Assembly: GCA_963842575.1 (NCBI GenBank)
Contig: CAWJGS010000007.1
Coordinates: forward strand, 1 to 64,000
Reading direction: 5' to 3'
Origin: JACDER01 sp963842575
GTDB lineage: Bacteria > Actinomycetota > Thermoleophilia > Gaiellales > Gaiellaceae
Length of the DNA stretch: 64,000 nucleotides
Shown: positions 8,934 to 17,265 of the stretch, in pieces
Layout: the number at the start of each line of letters is the position of its first letter
Position numbering within the stretch: the stretch's first letter is position 1
The notes under the pieces: model-generated
What the model was told of the DNA's origin: nothing
Seen by the model: only the letters and a program-made list of their open reading frames with translations
Databases searched by the model: none
Program-made: the position numbers and the translations under genes

Positions 8934-9233
8934 TCACCGACCATCGACCGCGGGTTCGCGGCCCTCGCGGATCCGACCCGCCGCGCGGTCCTCGAACGGC
9001 TCGGCACCGGCAGCGCGACGATCAGCGAGCTCGCCGAGCCCTTCGGCATGTCGCTCACCGGGATGAAGAAGCACGTCCGCCTGCTCGAGGAGGCGAACCT
9101 CGTCGCCACGCAGAAAGTCGGCCGGGCCCGCATATGCACACTGGTGCCATATGCCTTCGAGGGCATCAGCGCGTGGCTGCAGCGGCTCGACCGCTTCGCG
9201 CAGGTCGTCGAACGAACGAAAGGAGAACGATGA
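8922..9233 (+). CDS. ArsR-family repressor, autoregulation likely
   Basis: 103-residue winged-helix repressor: GFAALADPTRRAVLERL, helix-turn-helix with ISELAEPFGMSLTGMKKHVRLLEEANLV, and wing TQKVGRARICTL. It lacks metal-binding cysteine motifs. It belongs to the ArsR group commonly paired with SRPBCC and DUF1801 genes, and the two following genes overlap head-to-tail by ATGA. Start set at 8922 because this ATG lies in a perfect palindrome directly after a -10 element; the longer in-frame reading from 8853 would begin upstream of the promoter. Confidence 0.9.
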   Translation: MVQYSPTIDRGFAALADPTRRAVLERLGTGSATISELAEPFGMSLTGMKKHVRLLEEANLVATQKVGRARICTLVPYAFEGISAWLQRLDRFAQVVERTKGER

Positions 9234-9667
9234 GCCCCACCACCAAGAAGAAAGGCACCAAGTCCGAGGGATTCTCGGCCGAGGAGAAGGCCGCGATGAG
9301 AGCTCGCGCCCGAGAGCTGAAGTCTGCCGCGGACGGGGAGAGCGCCGTGCAGGAAGCGTTCACCAAGATGTCGGCGTCCGACCGCGCCCTGGGCAAGCGG
9401 ATTCACGCGCTCGTCAAGAAGAGCGCTCCGGACCTGTCACCGAAAACGTGGTACGGGATGCCCGCGTACGCGAACAAGGACGGCAAGGTCGTCTGCTTCT
9501 TCCGCGACGCCGGGAAGTTCAAGGAGAGGTACGCGATGCTCGGCTTCAACGACAGCGCGAACCTCGACCAGGGCTCCATGTGGCCGATCGCATTCGCGCT
9601 CAAGAAGCTGACCAAAGCCGACGAGGCCACGATCGGCAAGCTCGTGAAGAAGGCGGTGAGCGGATGA
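9230..9667 (+). CDS. DUF1801 (YdhG-like) protein
   Basis: 145 residues. An N-terminal Lys/Glu-rich helix (about 1-50) is followed by a DUF1801 domain with the family's typical WYGMPAYANKDGKVVCFF and YAMLGFNDSANLD segments. DUF1801 proteins have been linked to iron-sulfur or frataxin-like functions, but their biochemical role is unsettled and I do not assign one. Second gene of the arsR-DUF1801-SRPBCC cassette; both junctions are 4-base ATGA overlaps, so expression is tightly coupled. Confidence 0.85.
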   Translation: MSPTTKKKGTKSEGFSAEEKAAMRARARELKSAADGESAVQEAFTKMSASDRALGKRIHALVKKSAPDLSPKTWYGMPAYANKDGKVVCFFRDAGKFKERYAMLGFNDSANLDQGSMWPIAFALKKLTKADEATIGKLVKKAVSG

Positions 9668-10104
9668 GCAGCGCCACCACTGTCACCACTCCCAACGAGC
9701 TCGAGATCCGCGTCGAGCGGATCTTCGACGCGCCGCGCGCGCACGTCTTCTCCGTGTGGACGGACCCGGCCCTGATCCCCGAATGGTGGGGCGACGGGAC
9801 CGTCGTCGAGGAGATGGACGTCCGTCCCGGCGGCAGCTACCGCTTCCGAACCGCCTTCGGCGTCGTCGAGGGCGAGTTCCGCGAGGTCGAGCCGCCCGAG
9901 CGCCTGGTGCAGACGTTCCAGAACCACCTGCAGACGCTCGAGTTCGAGGACCTGGGCGAGCAGACGAAGCTGACCCAGACCATGCGCTTCGGGACGGCCG
10001 AGGAGCGCGACACCACGATGCAGTACGGCGTCGAGGAGGGCGCGAAGCAGGGGTTCGCGCGCATCGACGCGGTGCTGGAGAAGATCGCCTCCGGCAGGCC
10101 CTAG
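9664..10104 (+). CDS. SRPBCC-domain protein (AHSA1-like)
   Basis: 146 residues with strong AHSA1/SRPBCC features: RVERIFDAPRAHVFSVWTDP, then IPEWWGDGTVVEEMDVRPGG, GEFREVEPPERLVQTF and a C-terminal amphipathic helix (EEGAKQGFARIDAVLEKI). Ligand unknown. Third gene of the ArsR cassette. Its TAG stop shares the bases CTAG (10101-10104) with the stop of the convergent acetyltransferase gene. Confidence 0.9.
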   Translation: MSSATTVTTPNELEIRVERIFDAPRAHVFSVWTDPALIPEWWGDGTVVEEMDVRPGGSYRFRTAFGVVEGEFREVEPPERLVQTFQNHLQTLEFEDLGEQTKLTQTMRFGTAEERDTTMQYGVEEGAKQGFARIDAVLEKIASGRP

Positions 10105-11306
10105 AAGATCTCCGGGCACCACGGGTGCCGGTCGGCGCGGAAGAGCGCGTCAGCCCGCGCGATGCCCCCGTCGCGCAACTCTTCGACCCGGCCGGCGCGC
10201 GCGAGGTCGGCGAACGTGAACCCGCCGAGGTAGACGGAGCCGAGCATGTCCACGTCCAGCCGGAGGTCGGGCTCGGCCTTCGTCTTCTCGGCACCGCCCG
10301 CGCTGACCTCCCAGCGGCCCTCGTTCCAGGGGCAGAACTCGTCCGCCACGTCCAGGACGACCGGCTCGCCGGACCCGTACGTCCGGGCGGACAGCGCCTC
10401 CCCCACGTCGACGAGCCTGCACCAGATCGCCTCCATCGCCTGGTAGGCCATCCGGCGCGGCTCGGTGAGCAGCAGGAAGAGCGGGTGGTCGGGCGGCATG
10501 AAGCCCGCCTTGACCGTCTCGACCCAGTCGATGTCGAGGATGAAGCGCCAGATCTCGCGGGTCGCGGCCGGTGTCGCGCCGATCGCCTCCCGCACCTGGA
10601 CGACCGAGCGAGAGACCATGTGCGCCATCTCGGACTCGATCGAATACAGCGCGTACCCCTCGGGCTCGCCGTCTATCTCGAGCACGACCATGAAGAGCTC
10701 GCCCTTCATCCAGGGGCCGGTGGACAGCTTTCGCGACTCCCACCATGCGCGCGTTCGGCTGAGCATCCCCACGTTCTCCGCGGCCACGCGGTCGTAGATC
10801 GGCGGGAAGAGCTCGAGCGCCTCGTCGAGCTTGACCATGCGGACGCGGCCTACTGAGGGAGGCGCGTCATAGAAGGACGCGTTGGCCCGTGGGAGCGAGA
10901 TGTCGCCGGAGATCGACGCCGGCCCGTAGCCGTACCGGCGGTAGATAGCGCCCTCCGAGGCGTAGAGCGTGGCGAGAGGCTCTCCCCACTCGTGGACGTC
11001 GTCGATCTCCTTGCGCATCAGACCGCGCAGGATCCCGCGGCGGCGGTGCGTCGGGAGAACGCCGACGGCCATCACGCCGGCGGTCGGGACTCGCGCGCCG
11101 CCGGGCACGGTCGTGTCGAACTTGTAGGCGCCCGCCCCACCGACGATCTTTCCGTCCTCGACCGCGACGTGCACGCGCTCGGTCGGTAGAACCTTGGCGA
11201 GCTTCTCGGCGTCCTCCTCGCTCGCGCCGCGCCCGAAGTAGTGCCAGATTGGCGTGAGCGCGGCCGCAAGCTCGTCCGGCTGACAGATTCGGTACTCGAT
11301 GGCCAT
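10101..11306 (-). CDS. Eis-type GNAT N-acetyltransferase
   Basis: 401 residues, the length and layout of the Eis family. An N-terminal GNAT domain has the acetyl-CoA loop around MAVGVLPTHRRRGILRGLM (residues 75-95) and the Eis-like segment YASEGAIYRRYGYGPAS. A second degenerate GNAT domain follows, then an SCP2-like C-terminal domain (LDVDMLGSVYLGGFTFADLA). The C-terminal residue is Phe, as is usual where the C-terminal carboxylate serves as catalytic base in Eis. Mycobacterial Eis acetylates aminoglycosides and lysines; the substrate here is unknown. Divergent from a phosphotransferase gene 19 bases away. TAGCGT lies 8 bases upstream of the ATG. Confidence 0.85.
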   Translation of the reverse strand: MAIEYRICQPDELAAALTPIWHYFGRGASEEDAEKLAKVLPTERVHVAVEDGKIVGGAGAYKFDTTVPGGARVPTAGVMAVGVLPTHRRRGILRGLMRKEIDDVHEWGEPLATLYASEGAIYRRYGYGPASISGDISLPRANASFYDAPPSVGRVRMVKLDEALELFPPIYDRVAAENVGMLSRTRAWWESRKLSTGPWMKGELFMVVLEIDGEPEGYALYSIESEMAHMVSRSVVQVREAIGATPAATREIWRFILDIDWVETVKAGFMPPDHPLFLLLTEPRRMAYQAMEAIWCRLVDVGEALSARTYGSGEPVVLDVADEFCPWNEGRWEVSAGGAEKTKAEPDLRLDVDMLGSVYLGGFTFADLARAGRVEELRDGGIARADALFRADRHPWCPEIF

Positions 11307-11325
11307 CGCGTGAGACGCTATCCGA

Positions 11326-12069
11326 ATGGACGATCTGCGACAGGTCGCCGAGGAGTGCGCCGCCAGGTGGAGTCTCGTGCTCGAGGAACCGCTGGAATCG
11401 GAGGCATCGCTCGTCATCCCGGCAGGTGACGCAGTGCTGAAAGTGAATGCCGACTGGCACTTCGAGGCCGAGTTCGAGGTGGACGCCCTGGCCCTCTACG
11501 AGGGCCGCGGCGCGGTTCGGCTGCTCGCGAGGGACGACCAGCGGCGCGCGCTCCTGATGGAGCGCTGCCGGCCGGGGACGCGCCTCTGGGACGAGGGGGA
11601 CGAGATCGCGGTCGCCTCCGAGCTCTTGCCGCGCCTCTCGCTCCAGCTCGACGGGCCGCATCCGTTCCGCACCCTCGCGGACGAGGCGGACCGCTGGCTG
11701 CAGGAGCTACCGGAGCGGTACCCGGCGTCCGAGCTGCTGGACGCGGCGCTCGACGTCTTCCGTACCGTCGACCGCGACGCGCGTCACCTCGTCAACCAGG
11801 ATCTGCACGGCGGCAACGTCCTGCGCGCCGAGCGCGAGCGGTGGCTCGTGATCGACCCGAAGCCGCTCGTCGGCGAGCCGGAGGTAGACGGCGTCGGTCT
11901 CCTGCGCAACGCCGACGATCCCCGCCCCTGGGTCGACGCACTCGCCGAGCTCGGCTACGACCGCGAGCGCCTGTGGGGGTGGGGCTTCGCGCACGCCCTC
12001 GCCTGGGACGACGTGCCGCAGGCGCAAAGGATCTACGGGGCTAGGGAAGGATCTTCTCGACGCCGCTGA
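11326..12069 (+). CDS. Aminoglycoside phosphotransferase family protein (streptomycin 6-kinase-like)
   Basis: 247-residue small-molecule kinase. The Brenner motif is present as HLVNQDLHGGNVL (catalytic Asp, metal-binding Asn), followed by WLVIDPKPLVGEPEVD, which is typical of APH(6)/streptomycin kinases. The N-lobe Lys is likely in DAVLKVNADWH. The enzyme would transfer ATP phosphate to an aminocyclitol or related hydroxyl; resistance is not proven. It is divergently transcribed from the Eis-like gene with almost no spacer, so the two may share control. Its last bases overlap the convergent PD40-RTX gene. Confidence 0.8.
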   Translation: MDDLRQVAEECAARWSLVLEEPLESEASLVIPAGDAVLKVNADWHFEAEFEVDALALYEGRGAVRLLARDDQRRALLMERCRPGTRLWDEGDEIAVASELLPRLSLQLDGPHPFRTLADEADRWLQELPERYPASELLDAALDVFRTVDRDARHLVNQDLHGGNVLRAERERWLVIDPKPLVGEPEVDGVGLLRNADDPRPWVDALAELGYDRERLWGWGFAHALAWDDVPQAQRIYGAREGSSRRR

Positions 12070-13301
12070 CCTGGTCCAACCCGCGATCCAGCCGAGCGCG
12101 GTCGAACCCAGGCCCGCCGCGGACTATGTCTTTGTGCCCGTCGCGGGCGAGGATCAAGTCGTTGCCGGCGCCGCCGTCGAGGAGGTCCTTTCCCGGGCCT
12201 CCCTCGATCACGTCGTTGCCTTTCAAGCCCAGCTCCCCGTCGTCTCCGGCGAACCCGCAGATGACGTCCGCGGCGCCCGTGGCGACCAAGGTGTCCACGG
12301 TGACCGTCCCCGTGAACGTGCAGGCTCGCCCGTTCGAGGTGCGCTTCACGGCGCCGGCCACAAGCCGGTGCTGGTTCGAGCCGTCGGTCTTCATCACCCA
12401 GAGATCGCCGCTGTAGATCCCGCGTCCACGGCTGCTGCCGAAGAAGATCGACTTGCCGTCGGCGGTGAAGGTCGGCGTGATGTCCTCGGCGGAACTGGTC
12501 GTCAGCCGCCGCAGGCCTGCCCCGTCGGAGCCCACCGAGTAGACATCGGCGTTCTGATTGTCCTTCGCGCTGAAGACGAGCGTCTTCCCATCCGGGGACC
12601 AGGCCGGAGTCCGGGAGGGGAGCTGCGAGACCATGTGCACATCGGTTCCGTCGGCGTTCATCACGGAGACGTGGTCGTCGCCGCCGGTGATGAAGGCGAT
12701 CCTCGAGCCGTCAGGCGACCAGGCCGGATCGGAGTCGTACTGGCCCGGAGTGAGCTGCTTCAGCCCGGATCCGTCGGGATCGATCACGTCGATATGGCCA
12801 TCGGCTGCAAAGACGATCTGGTTTCGCGCGCCCGACCAGGAGGGGAAGGAGGCGCGCATGTACCCGTTGCTGGCGTCGGTTTGCCGTCAGCTGCTGCGAA
12901 TTGGTGCCATCCGCGTTCACCAGCATGAGCTCGGTGTGGACGTAGTCGTTGCCGTTCGCGGCATACGTGTGCGAGTACACGAGCCGGCTTCCATCGGGAG
13001 CCCAGCTCGCCGATACGACACCGTCGAAATGGCCGAGCGCGGAGTTGGAAGCGCTCTGGAGCGCACCTTTCGTCAAGGCGAGCGCGCCGCGACCGTTTAC
13101 GCCGGCGACGTACAGAGACTGAAAGCGGACGAGGCGTGACGAAACGATTCCCTCCCGGAGGAACGCGAGCCTCGTCCCGTCGGGCGAGATCGAGGGCCCG
13201 AAGTCGGCATACGGCGCCTCTGGCGCGAACGCGCGCCGTGCGTCCGCGCCGGCCGCCGCCAGCACGAGCAGCGCTCCTGCAGCGATGAAAGCAACTCTCA
13301 C
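12041..13301 (-). CDS. Secreted PD40 beta-propeller protein with RTX-type calcium repeats, frameshifted
   Basis: About 420 residues. GTG at 13301 forms a GTGA overlap with the helicase stop and opens a signal peptide (VAFIAAGALLVLAAAGADA). TolB/WD40-like PD40 blades follow (PSISPDGTRLAFL, ASWAPDGSRLVYS, PAWSPDGSRIAFI, PAWSPDGKTLVFS). The C-terminus has GGxGxD nonapeptide-like repeats (GGPGKDLLDGGAGNDLI) that bind calcium in RTX proteins. The first and second halves are in different frames, joining near 12885-12895, so one base is missing or extra. Secretion is inferred; the RTX part is short and not a toxin on this evidence. Confidence 0.75.
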
Positions 13302-15451
13302 AAGACCTTCTCGAGCGGAGCGTAGTCGAGCATCAGGCGCCGCTCCGTGCCATCGTCGGCGAAGCGGACGGTGACGACCCCGCCGGGCTCGATGCGCGTG
13401 ACGACGCCCTCGCCCAGCTTTCCGTGCCGGACGGAGTCGCCGGTCTGGAGCGACGGGACGTCCGAGCGTGGCGTCACCTCCACCTGCGCGCCGTACCCGG
13501 CCCACGAGGCCGGCCGTAGCCGGTCACGCTCGACGTGCCGCTCGGGCAACTCGTCCAGGAACCGCGACGCAAGGTTGTAGTTGCGCAACCCGTACAGGGC
13601 GCGGGCGGACGCGTGCAGCAGCGTGAGCAGCTCCTTCGCCCGCGTCATCCCGACGTAGCAGAGGCGGCGCTCCTCCTCGATGCCCTGCTCCTCGATGGAT
13701 CTCGAGTGCGGGAAGATCTGCTCCTCCATCCCGATCATGAAAACGGCGCTGAACTCGAGCCCCTTGGCGTTGTGGAGGGTCATGAGCGTGACGAGGCTCT
13801 GCTCCTCGCGCAGCGCGTCCTGGTCGGAGTAGAGCGAAATCTCCTGGAGAAAGTGCGACAGGCTCGGCTCCTCGGCGGAGAACTGGTACTCCCGTGTTAC
13901 GCCGACGAGCTCCTGCAGGTTTTCGATCCGGCCCTGCGACTCGACCGTGCGCTCGGCCTCGAGCGACTCGAAGTAGCCGCTGCGCTCGAGCACCTGCTCC
14001 ACGAGGTCGGGGACGGTCAGCTCCTGGGCCTGCGCCTGCAGCGACTGCATCACCGTGACGAACGACTTGACCGCGCGGAGCGGAGCGGCGGCCAGGCCGG
14101 CCTCGTCCGCATGCGTCAGCGCCTCGAAGAGCGTCAGCCCGTGGAGCTCGGCGTAGTTGCGCAGCCTGTCGAGCGATGCGTCCCCGATCCCGCGGCGCGG
14201 CCGGTTCGCGACCCGGTCGAGCGAGACCGCATCAGCCGGGTTGTCGATGACTTGCAGGTAGGCGATCAGATCCTTGATCTCCGCCCGCTCGTAGAACTTC
14301 GGACCGCCGATCACCTGGTAGGGCACCTGCTGGCGGACGAGAACGTCCTCCAGCACCCGGGACTGCGCGTTCGTCCGGTAGAAGACCGCGATCTCGCTCC
14401 CCGCGAGGCCCTGCTCGACGAGCTGCGCGATCTGGGCGGCGACGAAGCGTGCCTCGGCGTGCTCGTCCTCGACCTCGATCACGCGCACCGGCTCCCCCTC
14501 CCCGAGCTCCGACCAGAGGTTCTTCGGCTTGCGCTCGCGGTTGTGCGAGATGACGTGGTTCGCCGATTCGAGGATGGAGTTGGTCGAGCGGTAGTTCTGC
14601 TCGAGCGCGATCGTCTGCGCCTCGGGGAAGTCGACCTCGAAGTCGAGGATGTTGCGGATGTCCGCACTTCTGAAGCTGTAGATCGACTGGTCCGGGTCTC
14701 CGACGGCAAAGACATTTCGGTGCTCCCCCGAGAGCAGCTGCAGCAGCCGGTACTGGGCGTGGTTGGTGTCCTGGTACTCGTCCACGAGGACGTAGCGGAA
14801 GGCGTTCTGCCAGCGCTCCAGCGACTCGGGGAAACGTTCGAGCACGTCCACGGTCAGCATGAGCAGGTCGTCGAAGTCGACCGCGTTGGAGCCGAACAGC
14901 CGCCGCTGGTACAGCTCGTACGCGTCGGCGACCGTCTGGTCGTAGAAGGAGGCCACGCGCGAGCGATACTCCTCCGGCCCGATGAGCTGGTTCTTCGCCT
15001 TGGAGATCTGGGCGTGGATGCCGCGCGGGACGAACCGCTTCGGGTCGCGCTCCAGCTCCTCCAGCACGAGCTTCACGAGCCGCACCTGGTCGGCCTGGTC
15101 GTAGATGGTGAAGTTCGAGCGGTAGCCGAGCTGGGGAGCTTCCCGCCGCAGGATGCGGCCGCACGCCGCGTGGAAGGTGAGGATCCAGAGCCCGCGCGCA
15201 GCGGGGCCGAGCAGTCTGTCGAGGCGGCTGCGCATCTCCCCTGCCGCCTTGTTCGTGAAGGTGATCGCGAGGATCTCGGACGGCCTGATCCCGTGCGCGG
15301 AGATCAGGTGGGCCACGCGATGCGTGAGGACGCGTGTCTTGCCCGATCCTGCCCCGGCGATCACGAGCAGCGGCCCGTCGGCGTGCAGAACGGCCTCCCG
15401 CTGGGCGGGATTCAGGTCAGCCAGGTACTGCTCAGGGGAAAGGACCGCCAC
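13298..15451 (-). CDS. pcrA: UvrD/PcrA-type superfamily 1A DNA helicase
   Basis: 717 residues, full length. Walker A GAGSGKT at 33-39, ITFTNKAAGEM (motif Ia), VDEYQDTN (motif II), GDPDQSIYSFR (motif III), LEQNYRST (motif IV) and the C-terminal VTLMTLHNAKGLEF and RRLCYVGMTRAK (motifs V and VI). A C-terminal Tudor-like segment (GDSVRHGKLGEGVVTRIEPGG) is typical of PcrA and binds RNA polymerase in homologues. It unwinds DNA 3'-5' in nucleotide excision repair and replication. GTG start is preceded by TAGCCT six bases upstream, so probably leaderless. No SOS box is visible here, unlike uvrA. Confidence 0.95.
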   Translation of the reverse strand: MAVLSPEQYLADLNPAQREAVLHADGPLLVIAGAGSGKTRVLTHRVAHLISAHGIRPSEILAITFTNKAAGEMRSRLDRLLGPAARGLWILTFHAACGRILRREAPQLGYRSNFTIYDQADQVRLVKLVLEELERDPKRFVPRGIHAQISKAKNQLIGPEEYRSRVASFYDQTVADAYELYQRRLFGSNAVDFDDLLMLTVDVLERFPESLERWQNAFRYVLVDEYQDTNHAQYRLLQLLSGEHRNVFAVGDPDQSIYSFRSADIRNILDFEVDFPEAQTIALEQNYRSTNSILESANHVISHNRERKPKNLWSELGEGEPVRVIEVEDEHAEARFVAAQIAQLVEQGLAGSEIAVFYRTNAQSRVLEDVLVRQQVPYQVIGGPKFYERAEIKDLIAYLQVIDNPADAVSLDRVANRPRRGIGDASLDRLRNYAELHGLTLFEALTHADEAGLAAAPLRAVKSFVTVMQSLQAQAQELTVPDLVEQVLERSGYFESLEAERTVESQGRIENLQELVGVTREYQFSAEEPSLSHFLQEISLYSDQDALREEQSLVTLMTLHNAKGLEFSAVFMIGMEEQIFPHSRSIEEQGIEEERRLCYVGMTRAKELLTLLHASARALYGLRNYNLASRFLDELPERHVERDRLRPASWAGYGAQVEVTPRSDVPSLQTGDSVRHGKLGEGVVTRIEPGGVVTVRFADDGTERRLMLDYAPLEKVL

Positions 15452-15460
15452 AGCCCTAGG

Positions 15461-16615
15461 CTAGCGCCGCACGAGGCTGGCGAGAACTGCGCCCACGAGC
15501 GCCGCGACGGCCACGCTGAACGCGATCCCGGCCGTCTTCAACCCGAAGGCCTCGGCAGCGAGCCCGACGCCGATAACGGGCAGCGCCAGCCCGACGTACA
15601 GCGCGACGAAGAAGCTCGACGCCGTCTCCCCGCGCCGCTCGACCGGCGCGCGCTCGTTGATAGCGGCCAGCGCTGCACCGATCCCGAGCCCCTGCCCGAG
15701 CCCGACGAGCACGGAGCTGGCGACCAGGGCGCTGAGCGACTCGGCGTCGAGCCCGATCGCCAGGAGCACGATCCCGGCGACCATGATCACGCAGCCGTAG
15801 ATCAGCGCCCTGCGGTCGGAGAGGCGCGGCACGGCGAGCTGTCCCAGGGCCGACGATGCGAAGAGCAGGCAGACGAGGCCGCCGGCGAGCGCGTGGCTCG
15901 TCTCGCCGAGCTCCTGGGCGAGAAAGACCGGGGCGACCGACCCGAACAGACCCGCGACGGCCGAGCTCGCGAACCCGACGGTCGCACCCTGGATGAAGAC
16001 GGTCCGCACCTCCTTCGGCACGGCGAGCCGCTGCAGTCGCAGCCGGAGCTTGCGGCCGCGGATGGTCTCCGGCGTCAGCGCGAGCGCGACTCCGGCCGCC
16101 GCGAGCAGCACCAGGTCGACGACGAACGGAAGCCGGAGCGGAGACGACGCGTGGTCGGCGATCACCCCGGCGATCAGCGTCCCCAGGCCGAGGCCGCCGA
16201 GGTTGACGACGATCGCGACCAGGCTGGCGAGCCTCCTGCGGTCTCCTGGGACGAGGTCGACGAGGGCGGCCGTCGCCGTTCCGGTGAAGATGCCCGCGGA
16301 GAGCCCGGACAGGATCCTTCCCGCGTAGATCGGCACGAGCGAGCCGGCGAAGACGAACAGCAAAGCGCTTCCGGCCGAAAGGGCGAGGCCCGCCGCGAGG
16401 ACGGGCTTGCGGCCGATCTCGTCCGAGAGCGCGCCGAACAGGAGCAGGCCGGCGATCACGCCGAACGCGTAGACGGCGAACACGACGGTGGTCGTCAGCT
16501 CGCCGAACGAGTACTTCTCCTGGAAGAGCGGATAGAGCGGCGTCGGCAGCGTCGTCCCGAACATGGTCACGAGGAAGGCGAACGACAGGAGGACGAAGCC
16601 GGCCGTGCGGGACAT
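15461..16615 (-). CDS. Major facilitator superfamily transporter
   Basis: 384 residues with about 12 hydrophobic segments and the MFS motif A region GALSDEIGRKPVL after helix 2. A similar loop occurs between helices 8 and 9 (LSDRRALIYG). The layout resembles drug/proton antiporters of the 12-helix group, but the substrate is unknown. ATG start lies six bases after TACGGT, so probably leaderless; the divergent TMEM175-like gene starts 40 bases away. Ends 9 bases upstream of the pcrA start, on the same strand. Confidence 0.85.
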   Translation of the reverse strand: MSRTAGFVLLSFAFLVTMFGTTLPTPLYPLFQEKYSFGELTTTVVFAVYAFGVIAGLLLFGALSDEIGRKPVLAAGLALSAGSALLFVFAGSLVPIYAGRILSGLSAGIFTGTATAALVDLVPGDRRRLASLVAIVVNLGGLGLGTLIAGVIADHASSPLRLPFVVDLVLLAAAGVALALTPETIRGRKLRLRLQRLAVPKEVRTVFIQGATVGFASSAVAGLFGSVAPVFLAQELGETSHALAGGLVCLLFASSALGQLAVPRLSDRRALIYGCVIMVAGIVLLAIGLDAESLSALVASSVLVGLGQGLGIGAALAAINERAPVERRGETASSFFVALYVGLALPVIGVGLAAEAFGLKTAGIAFSVAVAALVGAVLASLVRR

Positions 16616-16655
16616 CGCGGAACCGTACGTCCGGGCTCACGCTCACGATGCCACG

Positions 16656-17255
16656 GTGACCACCGGCCGCCTGGAAGCCTTCAGCGACGGCGTCTTCGCG
16701 ATTGCGATCACGCTGCTCGTGCTGGAGCTCAGCGTCGATACCGCCACGCAGGATCTCGGCAAGGAGCTGATCCACATCTGGCCGTCCTATCTCGCGTACG
16801 TGACGAGCTTCCTCACGATCGGCGTGATCTGGGTGAATCACCACATGCTGTTCAACTACGTCGACCACGTCGATCGAGGGCTCCTCTTCCTCAACACCCT
16901 CTTGCTGCTCGTCGTCGCGTTCACGCCGTTTCCGACGCGTCTGATCGCCGAGTTCCTGCGCGAGGACGAGAACGAGCGCACCGCCGCTCTCGCGTACGGG
17001 ATCACGTTCGTGATCATGGCCGTGATCTTCCAGCTGCTGTGGCGCTGGATGGCGACCGGTCGCAGGCTCATCCGTCCCGAGATCCCGCAGGAGGAGATCG
17101 ACGACATCACGCGCACGTTCTTGCCGGGTGTCGCGATCTACGGCGGCGCCACGCTCGTTGCGCTCGCGAGCCCGCTCGCGAGCATCGTCCTCTATCTCGC
17201 GATCGCGCTTTTCTACGCGCTCCCGCCCTCGCTGTACCGACGCAAGACCGCGTAA
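16656..17255 (+). CDS. TMEM175/DUF1211 family membrane protein (putative K+ channel)
   Basis: 199 residues. The N-terminal helix carries the family signature GRLEAFSDGVFAIAITLLVLEL; the FSDG sequence is essential for TMEM175 channel architecture. Five further hydrophobic segments follow, including SYLAYVTSFLTIGVIWVNHH and a C-terminal pair near 155-190. Bacterial members form tetrameric potassium-permeable channels with one six-helix repeat, which fits this length. GTG 16656 is chosen because the homologous region begins immediately after it; upstream residues are not family-like. Confidence 0.8.
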   Translation: MTTGRLEAFSDGVFAIAITLLVLELSVDTATQDLGKELIHIWPSYLAYVTSFLTIGVIWVNHHMLFNYVDHVDRGLLFLNTLLLLVVAFTPFPTRLIAEFLREDENERTAALAYGITFVIMAVIFQLLWRWMATGRRLIRPEIPQEEIDDITRTFLPGVAIYGGATLVALASPLASIVLYLAIALFYALPPSLYRRKTA

Positions 17256-17265
17256 CGTCCCCGGC

